Shown here piece by piece: positions 49,742-58,000 of a stretch of 64,000 bases of DNA. The stretch is from Parabacteroides sp. TM07-1AC (lineage in GTDB: Bacteria; Bacteroidota; Bacteroidia; Bacteroidales; Tannerellaceae): the NCBI RefSeq assembly GCF_003480915.1, contig NZ_QUKD01000013.1, positions 138,041 to 202,040 of the forward strand, read 5' to 3'. The notes beneath the pieces were generated by a model. That model ran no database searches. It was not told where the DNA came from and was given only the letters and a program-made list of their open reading frames with translations. The position numbers and the translations under genes were made by a program. Position 1 is the first letter of the stretch. Every line of letters begins with the position of its first letter.

Positions 49742-50560
49742 CTATTTCTGAAACACTTTAGTCGATTTGATCATGACATCACGTACGGGACGGTCGTTTT
49801 TATCAGTTCTTACCAACGACATTTTCTCCACGACATCAAAACCGTCGACCACTTCACCAAAAATAGTAACCGAACTGTCCAAATGGGGAACACCCCCTAC
49901 AGTCTTATATACTTCGCGGTGTTCTGCCGGAATAACATACGGACCGAGTTCAGCCAGGGTATCTTCCACCATGATCAGGGCACGGTTCGTCAACTCAGTC
50001 TCCATCGAATCGACAGCCAATGTCGGATCGTCTTTCTTTAACTGATCGAGATATTTATAATATAACCAGTTACGACGTATCTGATTAATCCGGGCTTCTT
50101 TCTCATCCAGTTCGGCATCAGTAAGAACTTTACCCTGTACAAAACAGAACTGAGTACCGGCAGATGCACGTTCGGGGTTTACATCATCGCTTTCCTTTGC
50201 ATCGATCAAGGCACCGCGTTTATTGAAATGGTTCGGGAGTATCTCGGCAGGAACGGTATAACCTCCGTCGCCATCGCCATATAATACGCCGGGTTCGTGA
50301 GCTTTACTTGTAGGATCGCCGCCCTGCACAACAAAATCTTTGATAATGCGATGGAACAACATTCCTTCATATTCGCCGGAGTGGCACAGTTTGATAAAGT
50401 TATCCCGATGCAGCGGCGTATCGTCATACAACATAACGGTTACATCTCCCATCGTCGTCTTTACTGTCACATAGACGGGTTTAGAGGGATCGAGCGGTTT
50501 ATCTGCACAGGATGCTAAGGTAAATAAGATGAGTAAAAAGGTACATAGTTGTTGTTTCAT
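49742..50560 (-). CDS. Cyclophilin-type peptidyl-prolyl isomerase lipoprotein with an insertion
   Basis: 272 residues with a lipoprotein signal (TLASCAD, Cys18). The cyclophilin core is split: the first part has MLFHRIIKDFVVQGGDP and GTQFCFVQGK, the last part has FGEVVDGFDVVEKM. Between them is an insertion of about 80 residues rich in charged helix (LDEKEARINQIRRNWLYYKY). It should help fold envelope proteins by isomerising prolyl bonds. The insertion is a recurring Bacteroidales feature in my memory and may be a client- or partner-binding arm. A promoter box lies at 50593-50600. Confidence 0.88.
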   Translation of the reverse strand: MKQQLCTFLLILFTLASCADKPLDPSKPVYVTVKTTMGDVTVMLYDDTPLHRDNFIKLCHSGEYEGMLFHRIIKDFVVQGGDPTSKAHEPGVLYGDGDGGYTVPAEILPNHFNKRGALIDAKESDDVNPERASAGTQFCFVQGKVLTDAELDEKEARINQIRRNWLYYKYLDQLKKDDPTLAVDSMETELTNRALIMVEDTLAELGPYVIPAEHREVYKTVGGVPHLDSSVTIFGEVVDGFDVVEKMSLVRTDKNDRPVRDVMIKSTKVFQK

Positions 50561-50592
50561 TTTCGATTAGAATTTAATAAATAACGACAAAA

Positions 50593-50600
50593 CAAAGATA
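50593..50600 (-). promoter_or_regulatory. Promoter -7 box for the cyclophilin gene
   Basis: The minus strand reads TATCTTTG, exact TAnnTTTG, 32 bases before the start codon. Confidence 0.56.
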
Positions 50601-50679
50601 GTTATTTATGTAGCAGGAAGCATAACTATCTATAGGGTTTTAATTATCAGAATCTTGATTCTTTATAAGAAAAAGGATT

Positions 50680-50894
50680 TAGTCTTAGTAGAACTACGTT
50701 AATTATTGCTGGCAAATATATGAATAATTTATTACAGCCAAGTCTTTATATTCAATAAATTATAAAAAATATTAGGGAACGCAGATTTCGCAGACAAGCA
50801 CAGAGCAACGCAGATTTAAATTAATTTTCTGCGTAAATCTGCGTCTTCTGCGTCATCTGCGTCCCCTAATTCATCCGTAGTTCTACTAAGACTA
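50680..50894. mobile_element. MITE-like element: 19-bp perfect terminal inverted repeats, nested hairpins inside
   Basis: The ends TAGTCTTAGTAGAACTACG (50680-50698) and its exact reverse complement (50876-50894) bound 215 bases. Inside are further inverted repeats: TAGGGAACGCAGAT (50773-50786) with ATCTGCGTCCCCTA (50855-50868), 13 of 14 pairs, and ACGCAGATTTA (50808-50818) with TAAATCTGCGT (50834-50844), perfect. CTGCGT units recur in the right half (from 50829). It has no open frame worth naming. No target-site duplication is visible at the ends. It may be a non-autonomous transposon relic or a folded intergenic repeat. Confidence 0.62.
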
Positions 50895-50942
50895 CAACAA
50901 AAGAAGCAATGACTATTAAAGGGTTTATTATCAAATTGCAGA

Positions 50943-50962
50943 GATTGAAAGCGTTTCCAATC
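50943..50962. promoter_or_regulatory. LacI-family operator-like palindrome
   Basis: GATTGAAAGCGTTTCCAATC is a dyad with 8 of 10 matching pairs around a central CG. Its core TGAAAGCGTTTCCA fits the degenerate Bacillus cre consensus, although CcpA is not expected in Bacteroidetes. It lies 95 bases before the HU-like gene. Confidence 0.3.
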
Positions 50963-51056
50963 CTATCCTCCTTAAGAGAGAAAACAAGGATTGAATTCTA
51001 CTCCATTTCTACCAATATCGAATCATTATTCATTTATTAATCAATATATTAATCGT

Positions 51057-51806
51057 ATGCAAAACACATTGAAAGGTTGGTTGGCCGACAACACCGTGAC
51101 TACCGACGACAAAACAGACAAGATTCTTTTGCTGGAATCAGCCGGAAACATCGGCCTCGAACAAATCTACAAAGAGATGAAAGAGGAAGACACCGGGCTT
51201 AAAATGGAAACAATCGTACATGTCGTAACGCTCTTCCTGCGCATCGTAATGCGCTTAATTCTGAACGGTTACAGTGTAAACACCGGACTATTTCGCGCCG
51301 TCGTGCAATTCGTCGGAACAGTAAAAAAAGGTGTATGGAACCCGGAGGAAAACTCCATCTACGTATCGTTCAACCAGGAAAAACAGCTGCGTGAATCGAT
51401 AGCAAAAACCAAGGTGGAAATACTCGGTACCAAAGCCAATGTAATGTATATCCTTGAAGTAGAAGACCGCAAGACCGGCCTGAAAGACGGCACAGCCACT
51501 CCGGGACGCAACTTCTTCGTACGCGGATCGCATCTGAAAGTAGTTGGCTCCGATCCGGCCGTTGGCGTTACCCTGACCGATAGCGCAGGAAACGTGACGA
51601 AGCTGGTCGACGATGAAGTTAGCATAAACAAACCTTCCGAACTCACCTTGTTGTTACCCGCAGGTTTGAAGGATGAGACCTATACGCTGACCGTCTGCAC
51701 GCAATACAGCCAAAGCGCACAGTTATTAAAAGAACCGCGCAGCGTAAGCACTACCATCGTAGTGGGAAATCCCGGCGGCGAAGACGACCGTCCTGTGATA
51801 GAATAA
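51057..51806 (+). CDS. HU-like DNA-binding protein with C-terminal DUF4469 Ig-like domain
   Basis: About 249 residues from the ATG at 51057 (MQNTLKGWLADNTVT). The frame opens 22 codons earlier, but the family-typical N-terminus begins here. Residues about 1-120 fit the HU/IHF-like DNA-binding fold of Bacteroidetes (KILLLESAGNIGLEQIYKEM; FRAVVQFVGTVKKGVWNPEE). Residues about 140-240 fit DUF4469, an Ig-like sheet domain (FFVRGSHLKVVGSDPAVG). No signal peptide is present. The function is unknown. The 23-bp palindromic array starts at the base after its stop codon, so a role in binding such repeats is an open idea. Confidence 0.8.
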   Translation: MQNTLKGWLADNTVTTDDKTDKILLLESAGNIGLEQIYKEMKEEDTGLKMETIVHVVTLFLRIVMRLILNGYSVNTGLFRAVVQFVGTVKKGVWNPEENSIYVSFNQEKQLRESIAKTKVEILGTKANVMYILEVEDRKTGLKDGTATPGRNFFVRGSHLKVVGSDPAVGVTLTDSAGNVTKLVDDEVSINKPSELTLLLPAGLKDETYTLTVCTQYSQSAQLLKEPRSVSTTIVVGNPGGEDDRPVIE

Positions 51807-51890
51807 GCAACACCCCTTTGCCTTATCACGCAAAGACCCTTTGCGCGGTAAGGCAAAGACCTTTTGCGTGGTCGGACAAAGCCTCTTTGC
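51807..51890. repeat. Four-unit 23-bp array of a 15-bp palindrome (GCAAAGACCCTTTGC)
   Basis: Units start at 51807 (GCAACACCCCTTTGC, three mismatches), 51830 (GCAAAGACCCTTTGC), 51853 (GCAAAGACCTTTTGC) and 51876 (ACAAAGCCTCTTTGC). The period is exactly 23 bases. Each unit is a GCAAAG/CTTTGC dyad followed by an 8-base linker (CTTATCAC, GCGGTAAG, GTGGTCGG). The first linker is roughly the reverse complement of the second. It lies directly behind the HU-like gene and 81 bases before the next gene. Confidence 0.83.
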
Positions 51891-51971
51891 CGGATAAAAC
51901 TCTCCCCTCAATCTTGGCATACTCCACCACTTACGTTAAGTCAGAAACAAATACAATAAAAAATTTTCATT

Positions 51972-54865
51972 ATGCAAAAAGTATTCAAATTAATTCTCAT
52001 CTGCTTGTTCGTTCCTCTTATTGCATGGGGAGAAAAGCAGCAGTCTACTTCTCCATTAAATTTCAGAGAATCTAATAATGTTAACGAACTAGATAGTTAT
52101 GGATATAAATGGGAGAAAGATTCAAAAACCCTTACATTAGATGGTTTCAATATGTATCTAATACCTCAAGAAAGCAACAATAGAGCCATCTGGTTACCAG
52201 AAAATTCGACAATTAAATTGATCGGAGAAAATACAATTACATATGAAGGGACATTCCCGGAAAAGTATTATCAATATTGTTCAATAGATCAGTCAGTCGG
52301 CGACTCCAATAGTACTCTAACGATCAAAGGAGAAAGTGATGGAACATTGATTTTAAAGGGTAATGCTACAAACGGAGGTTCTCTTATCCATTGCTATAAT
52401 TTGAAGATGACTGATGCTACAATAATTGTGAAAGATGGATTAGAGTATCAATATGCTTTCAATTGCTCTAGACCAATGGATATTGAGAATTGTAATATTA
52501 CAATAGGGAATTGTGGTGGAAGCGGGCTTTATGTGAATGCCCTTAGTGGAACTACGACAACTTCTACAATCAAGAATAGTACTATAAAGATCCTTAAATC
52601 AGGATCGGCAGCGATTCGTATAAATAATAACGATCTTACTATTACAAATAGTACAATTGAAATTGGAGAAACAAAGCAAGGGTCGCACGGTTTATCAGCT
52701 GACAATCTTACTATTACCGACAATAGTAAGGTCACTATAAAAAATGCCGGATACTCAGGAGTTTACGCCGAACACAAGATGTCTATTGAGAAGAGCAAAG
52801 TAACCATTGATAAAACGAATGGTCCGGGCGGACTTTTCGCAGGGGATAAGATATCCATTGACAACAGTGAAGTGAAAATGGGGAGTGAAATTCATCAGTT
52901 TGGAGTAATTGTTAAGGTTGGAACAATAGAAGTCAACAATAGTACAATTAGCATTAATAAATCTACTAATTATGGAATTATAGTTCGCGACTCTGACCTT
53001 GGCTCCTCTGATAATAATATTTCAGTGAGCAACAGTTATATAGATTTACATTGCAGCTATCAAGAAAAATGCTTTTTTTTTCATATAAAGGGAAGTGACG
53101 GGAAACCAACTATCACCAATTCTTTTGTTTGGGAAAAAGCAAACAAAACAGCAAAGACCGGCACGATCTACGGAGAATACACCTTAGGAGAAGATTTGAC
53201 AATTAATGAAGATGAAGTTTTTGTTACATCCAAAGATGCGAAATTAACAACAGACCATGCTCTAGTGATCAATGGAACAATGCAAATAGGTGAAAATACC
53301 AGCTTTAATGGTAACGGAACGGTAAACGGAAGCGGTAAATATATTGTTGAAAAACCGACAGAGGATATGATTACTGTTCCGCAAAACTTAACGTATACGG
53401 GAGAGGATTTAACAAATGCAGCCCAAAATGAAACTAGTCTTTCACTTACTATATTCTCCAATCCGCAAGTAGTAACAAACGAGAACTGGATACAATCCTT
53501 TGACCCCGCTGTGGTAAAGAATGCAGGAAAATATACATTAAAGTACACTAAAGATTCAGAAACTGTATCAAAAATATTTGAAGTAAAGAAAGCGACAGAG
53601 TTCCCTACTCCGGTACTCCAAGCTACCTACGATTATGGAATTAAACTATTAAATGTAACTTTGCCGTCTGGTTGGAAGTGGCAAGATGAAGGAACGATAC
53701 CTGTCATAAATAATAGCGGTTATCCTGCCATTTATACAACAAAAGGAAATGAGAATTATGACTGGGGGAATAGTAGTATTCAAGGTTACGATAAGGAAAC
53801 TGAAACAGTAACCCGTAGCATTGAGATAACTGTCAACAAGGGCACTCTATCGGCAACAGATTTCGTATTCTTTCAACCGGAAAATCGGGTTTACGACGGA
53901 ACAAAGAAAGCCGCAAAAGTAGAGGTTAATAGCGGGATAACAGGTACAGGCTTAATCTCAATTTATTATTATAATAATGGCGCGAAATTAGACGATGCCC
54001 CCGCAGATCCCGGAACATATACCGTAAAGATCAGCGTTGCCGAAGGAGATAACTATAAAGCGACAGCAGATGAATTAACCGATCCCGATTGGACATTCAC
54101 CATTGATAAAAAGCAATATAACATCACTATCGCTTCCCCAATAAAGAATGGTACAGTCACCGCCGACAAAGCAACGGCAACCGAGGGCGAAACTGTCACC
54201 CTCACAGTCAACCCGGCTAGTGGATATGAACGCAAATCTTTATTCTATACTCAGTCTGAAGGAACGACTGTTCCCATCATTTATAATACGTTATGCCTGA
54301 AAGCGATGTAACGGTAACGGCTACCTTTAAGAAAACAACTGTTACACCACCGCCTGTCGGCCCGATCGACCCCGATCCGACTCCGGTTTATTACACCGTC
54401 ACGCTTCCCGCTATCGAAGGCGTAATAACAGACCCTACTGCTGGAAGTTTCGATATACAAGCATGGGATAGCTTTAGTTTCTTCCTCACATTAGAGGAGG
54501 GATACCGGGAAGGTTCCGCTCCGGTAGTAACAGCCGGAGGTAAAGTGATAACACCGCGGGTATCCGATGGTAAATACATCGTCCCGAATATACATACAGA
54601 CATAAAGATTGAAATCTCGGGTATCGTAAAAGACGTGGCCACCGGTAACGAACCGCTTCCGTCCGGCTTCAGTGTCTCGACGGCGAACGGTCTCCTCCTG
54701 ATAACAGCGCCTTATCCCACACGTATGTATCTGACGGATACTTCCGGTCGCCTGATCCTAACACGCCAGCTTCCGTCTGGTGATACCCGCATCACGGATC
54801 TTACTTCCGGCATCTATATCCTGGTATTGGAAGGGCAAAAGAGTAGGAAAATCATGCTGAGATAG
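51972..54865 (+). pseudogene. Secreted beta-helix/MBG-domain protein, frameshifted near 54291
   Basis: The first frame (51972-54311) encodes a signal peptide (LILICLFVPLIAWG), a parallel beta-helix-like region of Thr/Asn/Ile-rich repeats (DLTITNSTIEIGE; NLTITDNSKVTIKNAG), and an MBG/YDG-type domain (RVYDGTKKAAKVEV). It then enters a bacterial-repeat domain (YNITIASPIKNGTVTADKA) and breaks off in NTLCLKAM. The second frame (54293-54865) resumes exactly where expected (MPESDVTVTATFKK), followed by an Ig-like domain and a tail like a type IX sorting domain (MYLTDTSGRLILTR, GIYILVLEGQ). Adding one T after 54292 restores NTFMPESD. The first 2.3 kb is visibly A+T-rich. It may be a true pseudogene, an assembly error, or a rare recoding site. 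Confidence 0.75.
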
Positions 54866-54898
54866 TTACAGCGCCGCTTCCATTCTCACTAAATCACA

Positions 54899-54940
54899 AC
54901 AACGGAACTGCATAATAATACAATGCAGTTCCGTTGTTTT
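54899..54940 (+). terminator. Terminator after the beta-helix gene
   Basis: Perfect 15-bp arms ACAACGGAACTGCAT (54899-54913) and ATGCAGTTCCGTTGT (54923-54937), followed by a short T run. It lies 33 bases after the stop codon. Confidence 0.88.
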
Positions 54941-54995
54941 ATATGAAAGTCAAAAGATTCGGCTATTTGGCCGTATTTTGTTCGGTCATTTGGCA

Positions 54996-56852
54996 CTATT
55001 TCATCCGGTCGTTTGGCGAAAAGTCCGTAGCATACACCAACATTTGGCACCGCTTGCAATCGAACTGCAGGCGGAGCCGAGTGTCTTTATATAACAGATA
55101 GTACGGTTCCTTATATGGAGATTTCTGTTTTTGATAAGTCGGACACCATCCCATACTATATCGCAGGCAATGTTTGGTAAACATCAATGGAACATCCTTT
55201 TCCGGCTTCAATTCGAATGCTTCGGCAATACTCTCTACTCCATGTGCCTTGTAAAAAGCGGTTGCCCGGCTGTTCGACACATTTCCCAGATAAGTTAATT
55301 GCTTTTCAGGGAACGGAATCTCTTTTGCCGGCTCCACCTTACGTGCCAGTTCCCGCTGATAACGGATAGCACGATCGGCCTGCAACTTCTCCACTGCTTT
55401 ACGACGCATATCCGCCAGCAAAGAGGAAGGGACGAACCAGTTCTCACTCATCTGTACGACAATCTCCGAGGCTTCGAACGGTGTATTACCTAATTTGGAA
55501 AGCTGGGTACGGATATTGTCTGCCTGGTCACGGCGAGCTAATTCTTTAGTAAATGGCTCAGTAAGCATGACGCGGGCACCTGTTTCATCTTCTATCACTA
55601 AGGTAAAGCCGAAAGAGTTATCCAAAAACTCTATTTTTACGGAAAGCTTACGCTCGGCAGACGGTTTGGCCAACTGCTTTTCAAATACCTGATCGAAATT
55701 ACGATAAAGAGGTGTCTTCGGCTTTATCGCCGGCATATCCAACGGAAAAACACGATTGGCCTCTACCCTGTTCACACGGAAACCCTCCAGCTCGCCCCTG
55801 CCATTAAAAAAGACCAGACCATCGCCATTATTCAACTGCTTCAGACCAGCCACCGTAAACGAGTTTCCTTTCAGCTCTTTTACCGTTCCAACCGGTTCCC
55901 CCAGCGACTTAGGCGTATTGAATGCTGTAATATCTTTGCTTCGTTCATGCAGGAAAAACGGAGTGAATCCCCTGTTAAAACTCTTCTCCGCCACCGGCTC
56001 AAAGGCATACTTACTCGTTCCTGCCGATGCACGACAATATTCCGGACGATGCGCCAAAATCACATCCAGCTTCTTCCGGTAATAAGCTGTTATATTCTTT
56101 ACATAGGTGACATCTTTCAACCGCCCTTCTATCTTCAACGACGAAACACCCGCATCGAGCAATGCTTCCAGCTGATCGGAACGGTTCATATCTTTAAGAG
56201 ACAACAAATGCTTATCATGCACGATCTCCGTTCCATTCGCATCTACCATTGAGTAGGGTAAGCGGCAATATTGAGCACATTCCCCCCTATTGGCACTTCG
56301 ACCGCTAAGCGCAGCGCTCAAATAACACTGACCGCTGTAACTGACACATAAAGCACCATGCACAAAGACCTCCAACGGCACAGTCGTCTGTTCGGATATC
56401 TGACGAATCTCGTTCAGTGACAATTCACGTGCCAGAACGACCTGTGTAAATCCGGCAGCCTCCAGGAACTTGACCTTCTCCGGCGTGCGGTTATCCGTCT
56501 GGGTACTGGCATGCAAAGGAATAGGCGGCAGGTTCAGGCGGGTAATCCCCATATCCTGCACGATCAGTGCATCGACTCCTGCCTGATAAAGTTGCCGGAT
56601 CAACTGCTCCGCTTCGGGCAATTCGTCTTCACGAAGCAGGGTGTTTAATGCCACATAGATACGGGCATTATACAGATGCGCATAATCACAAAGGGCACGA
56701 ATATCGTCCAGCGAATTTCCGGCAGCAGCACGCGCACCGAATTTGGGTGCACCAATATAAACGGCATCAGCACCATGATTAATAGCTTCAATGCCACAGG
56801 TCAAATCCTTTGCCGGAGCCAGGAGTTCGATACGACGAGGTTTTATTGACAT
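54996..56852 (-). CDS. rlhA: Peptidase U32 family protein, RlhA-like 23S rRNA hydroxylation factor
   Basis: 618 residues. The U32 N-terminal barrel has ELLAPAKDLTCGIEAINHGA and VFVHGALCVSYSGQCYLSAA, then the cysteine-bearing NRGECAQYCRLPY. The C-terminal part (DUF3656) ends with CLRYSMGWCPTYQ and FDCKRCQMLV. This length and the two-part layout fit E. coli RlhA (YdcP), needed for 5-hydroxycytidine at 23S rRNA position 2501, rather than the shorter TrhP. Cysteines could hold an Fe-S cluster. It follows metA by 60 bases in the same direction. Confidence 0.85.
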   Translation of the reverse strand: MSIKPRRIELLAPAKDLTCGIEAINHGADAVYIGAPKFGARAAAGNSLDDIRALCDYAHLYNARIYVALNTLLREDELPEAEQLIRQLYQAGVDALIVQDMGITRLNLPPIPLHASTQTDNRTPEKVKFLEAAGFTQVVLARELSLNEIRQISEQTTVPLEVFVHGALCVSYSGQCYLSAALSGRSANRGECAQYCRLPYSMVDANGTEIVHDKHLLSLKDMNRSDQLEALLDAGVSSLKIEGRLKDVTYVKNITAYYRKKLDVILAHRPEYCRASAGTSKYAFEPVAEKSFNRGFTPFFLHERSKDITAFNTPKSLGEPVGTVKELKGNSFTVAGLKQLNNGDGLVFFNGRGELEGFRVNRVEANRVFPLDMPAIKPKTPLYRNFDQVFEKQLAKPSAERKLSVKIEFLDNSFGFTLVIEDETGARVMLTEPFTKELARRDQADNIRTQLSKLGNTPFEASEIVVQMSENWFVPSSLLADMRRKAVEKLQADRAIRYQRELARKVEPAKEIPFPEKQLTYLGNVSNSRATAFYKAHGVESIAEAFELKPEKDVPLMFTKHCLRYSMGWCPTYQKQKSPYKEPYYLLYKDTRLRLQFDCKRCQMLVYATDFSPNDRMK

Positions 56853-56888
56853 ATATTGTTATTGGTTGTTATTTGATTGGTGCGACCG

Positions 56889-56915
56889 TAGGGGCGGTTC
56901 TCGAACCGCCCCCTA
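56889..56915. repeat. REP-like hairpin overlapping the metA stop codon
   Basis: TAGGGGCGGTTC (56889-56900) pairs with GAACCGCCCCCTA (56903-56915). It is very G+C-rich with no T run, so it is not a standard terminator. The right arm includes the metA stop codon. Similar GGGGCGGTTC hairpins are familiar to me as dispersed intergenic repeats in Bacteroidetes. Confidence 0.6.
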
Positions 56916-57845
56916 CAGGCTGCCCAAATTCTTGATATCTTCGATATTGAACGGCGTTTCCTGATATACGTAATAATTCAGCCAGTTCGTAAAGAGCAGG
57001 TTGGCATGGCCGCGCCAACGGACAACCGGACCCTGAGCCGGATCATTATTACGGTAATAGTTGTGAGGGACCGAAATAGGGAGTCCCTTATTCAAATCGC
57101 GGATATATTCATCACTCAATGTATAAGGCGAATATTCCGAATGACCGGTAATATAAAACTCACGTCCTCCGCGTGACATCGCCATATAAACACCTGATTC
57201 TTCGCTTTCGGAAAGCAACGTCAGCTCCGGTACCTTCCGGATATCTTCGCGGCGAATCTCCGTATGACGGCTGTGAGGCACATAAAACTCGTCATCGAAT
57301 CCTCGGAATATCTGTAAAGAAGGCTCCCGTAGCGTATGACGGAACACGCCGAACATTTTTGCCGGCAAATCATACTTAGGCACACCATAGAAATGATACA
57401 ATCCTGCCTGCGCCGCCCAACAGATATACAATGTAGAGGTAACATGCGTACGTGCCCAATCGAAAATCGTCGTCACTTCTTCCCAGTAACTCACATCTTC
57501 AAACGGCATCTGCTCTACCGGTGCACCGGTGATAATCATTCCGTCATAATAATCTTTCTCTATATCGTCGAAGTCTTTATAAAACTCCTGCATATGTTCG
57601 ATCGGCGTATTCTTCGGAGTATGCCCTTTTATTTTCATAAAGTCAAGCTCCACCTGTAAAGGCGTATTACTCAACAGACGGATCAGATCGGTCTCCGTTG
57701 TTATTTTTAATGGCATCAGGTTCAGCACCACTACGCGTAGCGGACGAATATCCTGTTCCGATGCCCGAAGGGAATCCATCACAAAGATGTGCTCCTTTTT
57801 AAGGAGTTCAATAGCGGGTAAATTCTTTTGTAAATTTAATGGCAT
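56913..57845 (-). CDS. metA: Homoserine O-acetyltransferase, MetA family
   Basis: 310 residues of the MetA fold, with the catalytic Cys in [15 protein letters not shown], His/Glu in [12 protein letters not shown], and SRHTEIR. Residue 111 is Glu ([13 protein letters not shown]). In this family Glu111 gives acetyl-CoA use while Gly111, as in E. coli, gives succinyl-CoA use, so the product is probably O-acetylhomoserine although most annotations say succinyltransferase. It starts methionine synthesis. A promoter box lies at 57878-57885; there is no room for a SAM riboswitch in the short leader. Confidence 0.93.
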   Translation of the reverse strand: MPLNLQKNLPAIELLKKEHIFVMDSLRASEQDIRPLRVVVLNLMPLKITTETDLIRLLSNTPLQVELDFMKIKGHTPKNTPIEHMQEFYKDFDDIEKDYYDGMIITGAPVEQMPFEDVSYWEEVTTIFDWARTHVTSTLYICWAAQAGLYHFYGVPKYDLPAKMFGVFRHTLREPSLQIFRGFDDEFYVPHSRHTEIRREDIRKVPELTLLSESEESGVYMAMSRGGREFYITGHSEYSPYTLSDEYIRDLNKGLPISVPHNYYRNNDPAQGPVVRWRGHANLLFTNWLNYYVYQETPFNIEDIKNLGSL

Positions 57846-57877
57846 AGTAATTCCTCTCTTTATTGTTTTTAGGAATA

Positions 57878-57885
57878 CAAAGATA
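57878..57885 (-). promoter_or_regulatory. Promoter -7 box for metA
   Basis: The minus strand reads TATCTTTG, exact TAnnTTTG, 32 bases before the start codon. Confidence 0.57.
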
Positions 57886-57924
57886 GGAATAAGTTAGCAG
57901 TTAACGTTTTTCCCGATAAAAAAA

Positions 57925-57963
57925 GTACCTATAGACAATCCGCAGAAGGTCGTCTATAGGTAC
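57925..57963 (-). terminator. Terminator of the efflux operon
   Basis: Perfect 12-bp arms GTACCTATAGAC (57925-57936) and GTCTATAGGTAC (57952-57963), followed on the minus strand by a T run (A-run at 57917-57924). It lies 37 bases after the stop of the fused pump gene. Confidence 0.88.
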
Positions 57964-58000
57964 ATATTATTTACTCGCGGTATTTTCTTTCAAAAGGATT

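Noticed and set aside
50675..50900. Target-site duplication flanking the MITE-like element
   Set aside because: The bases next to the two 19-bp ends do not match, so no duplication can be claimed.
57846..57890. SAM riboswitch ahead of metA
   Set aside because: The promoter box lies only 32 bases before the start codon, leaving no room for an aptamer.
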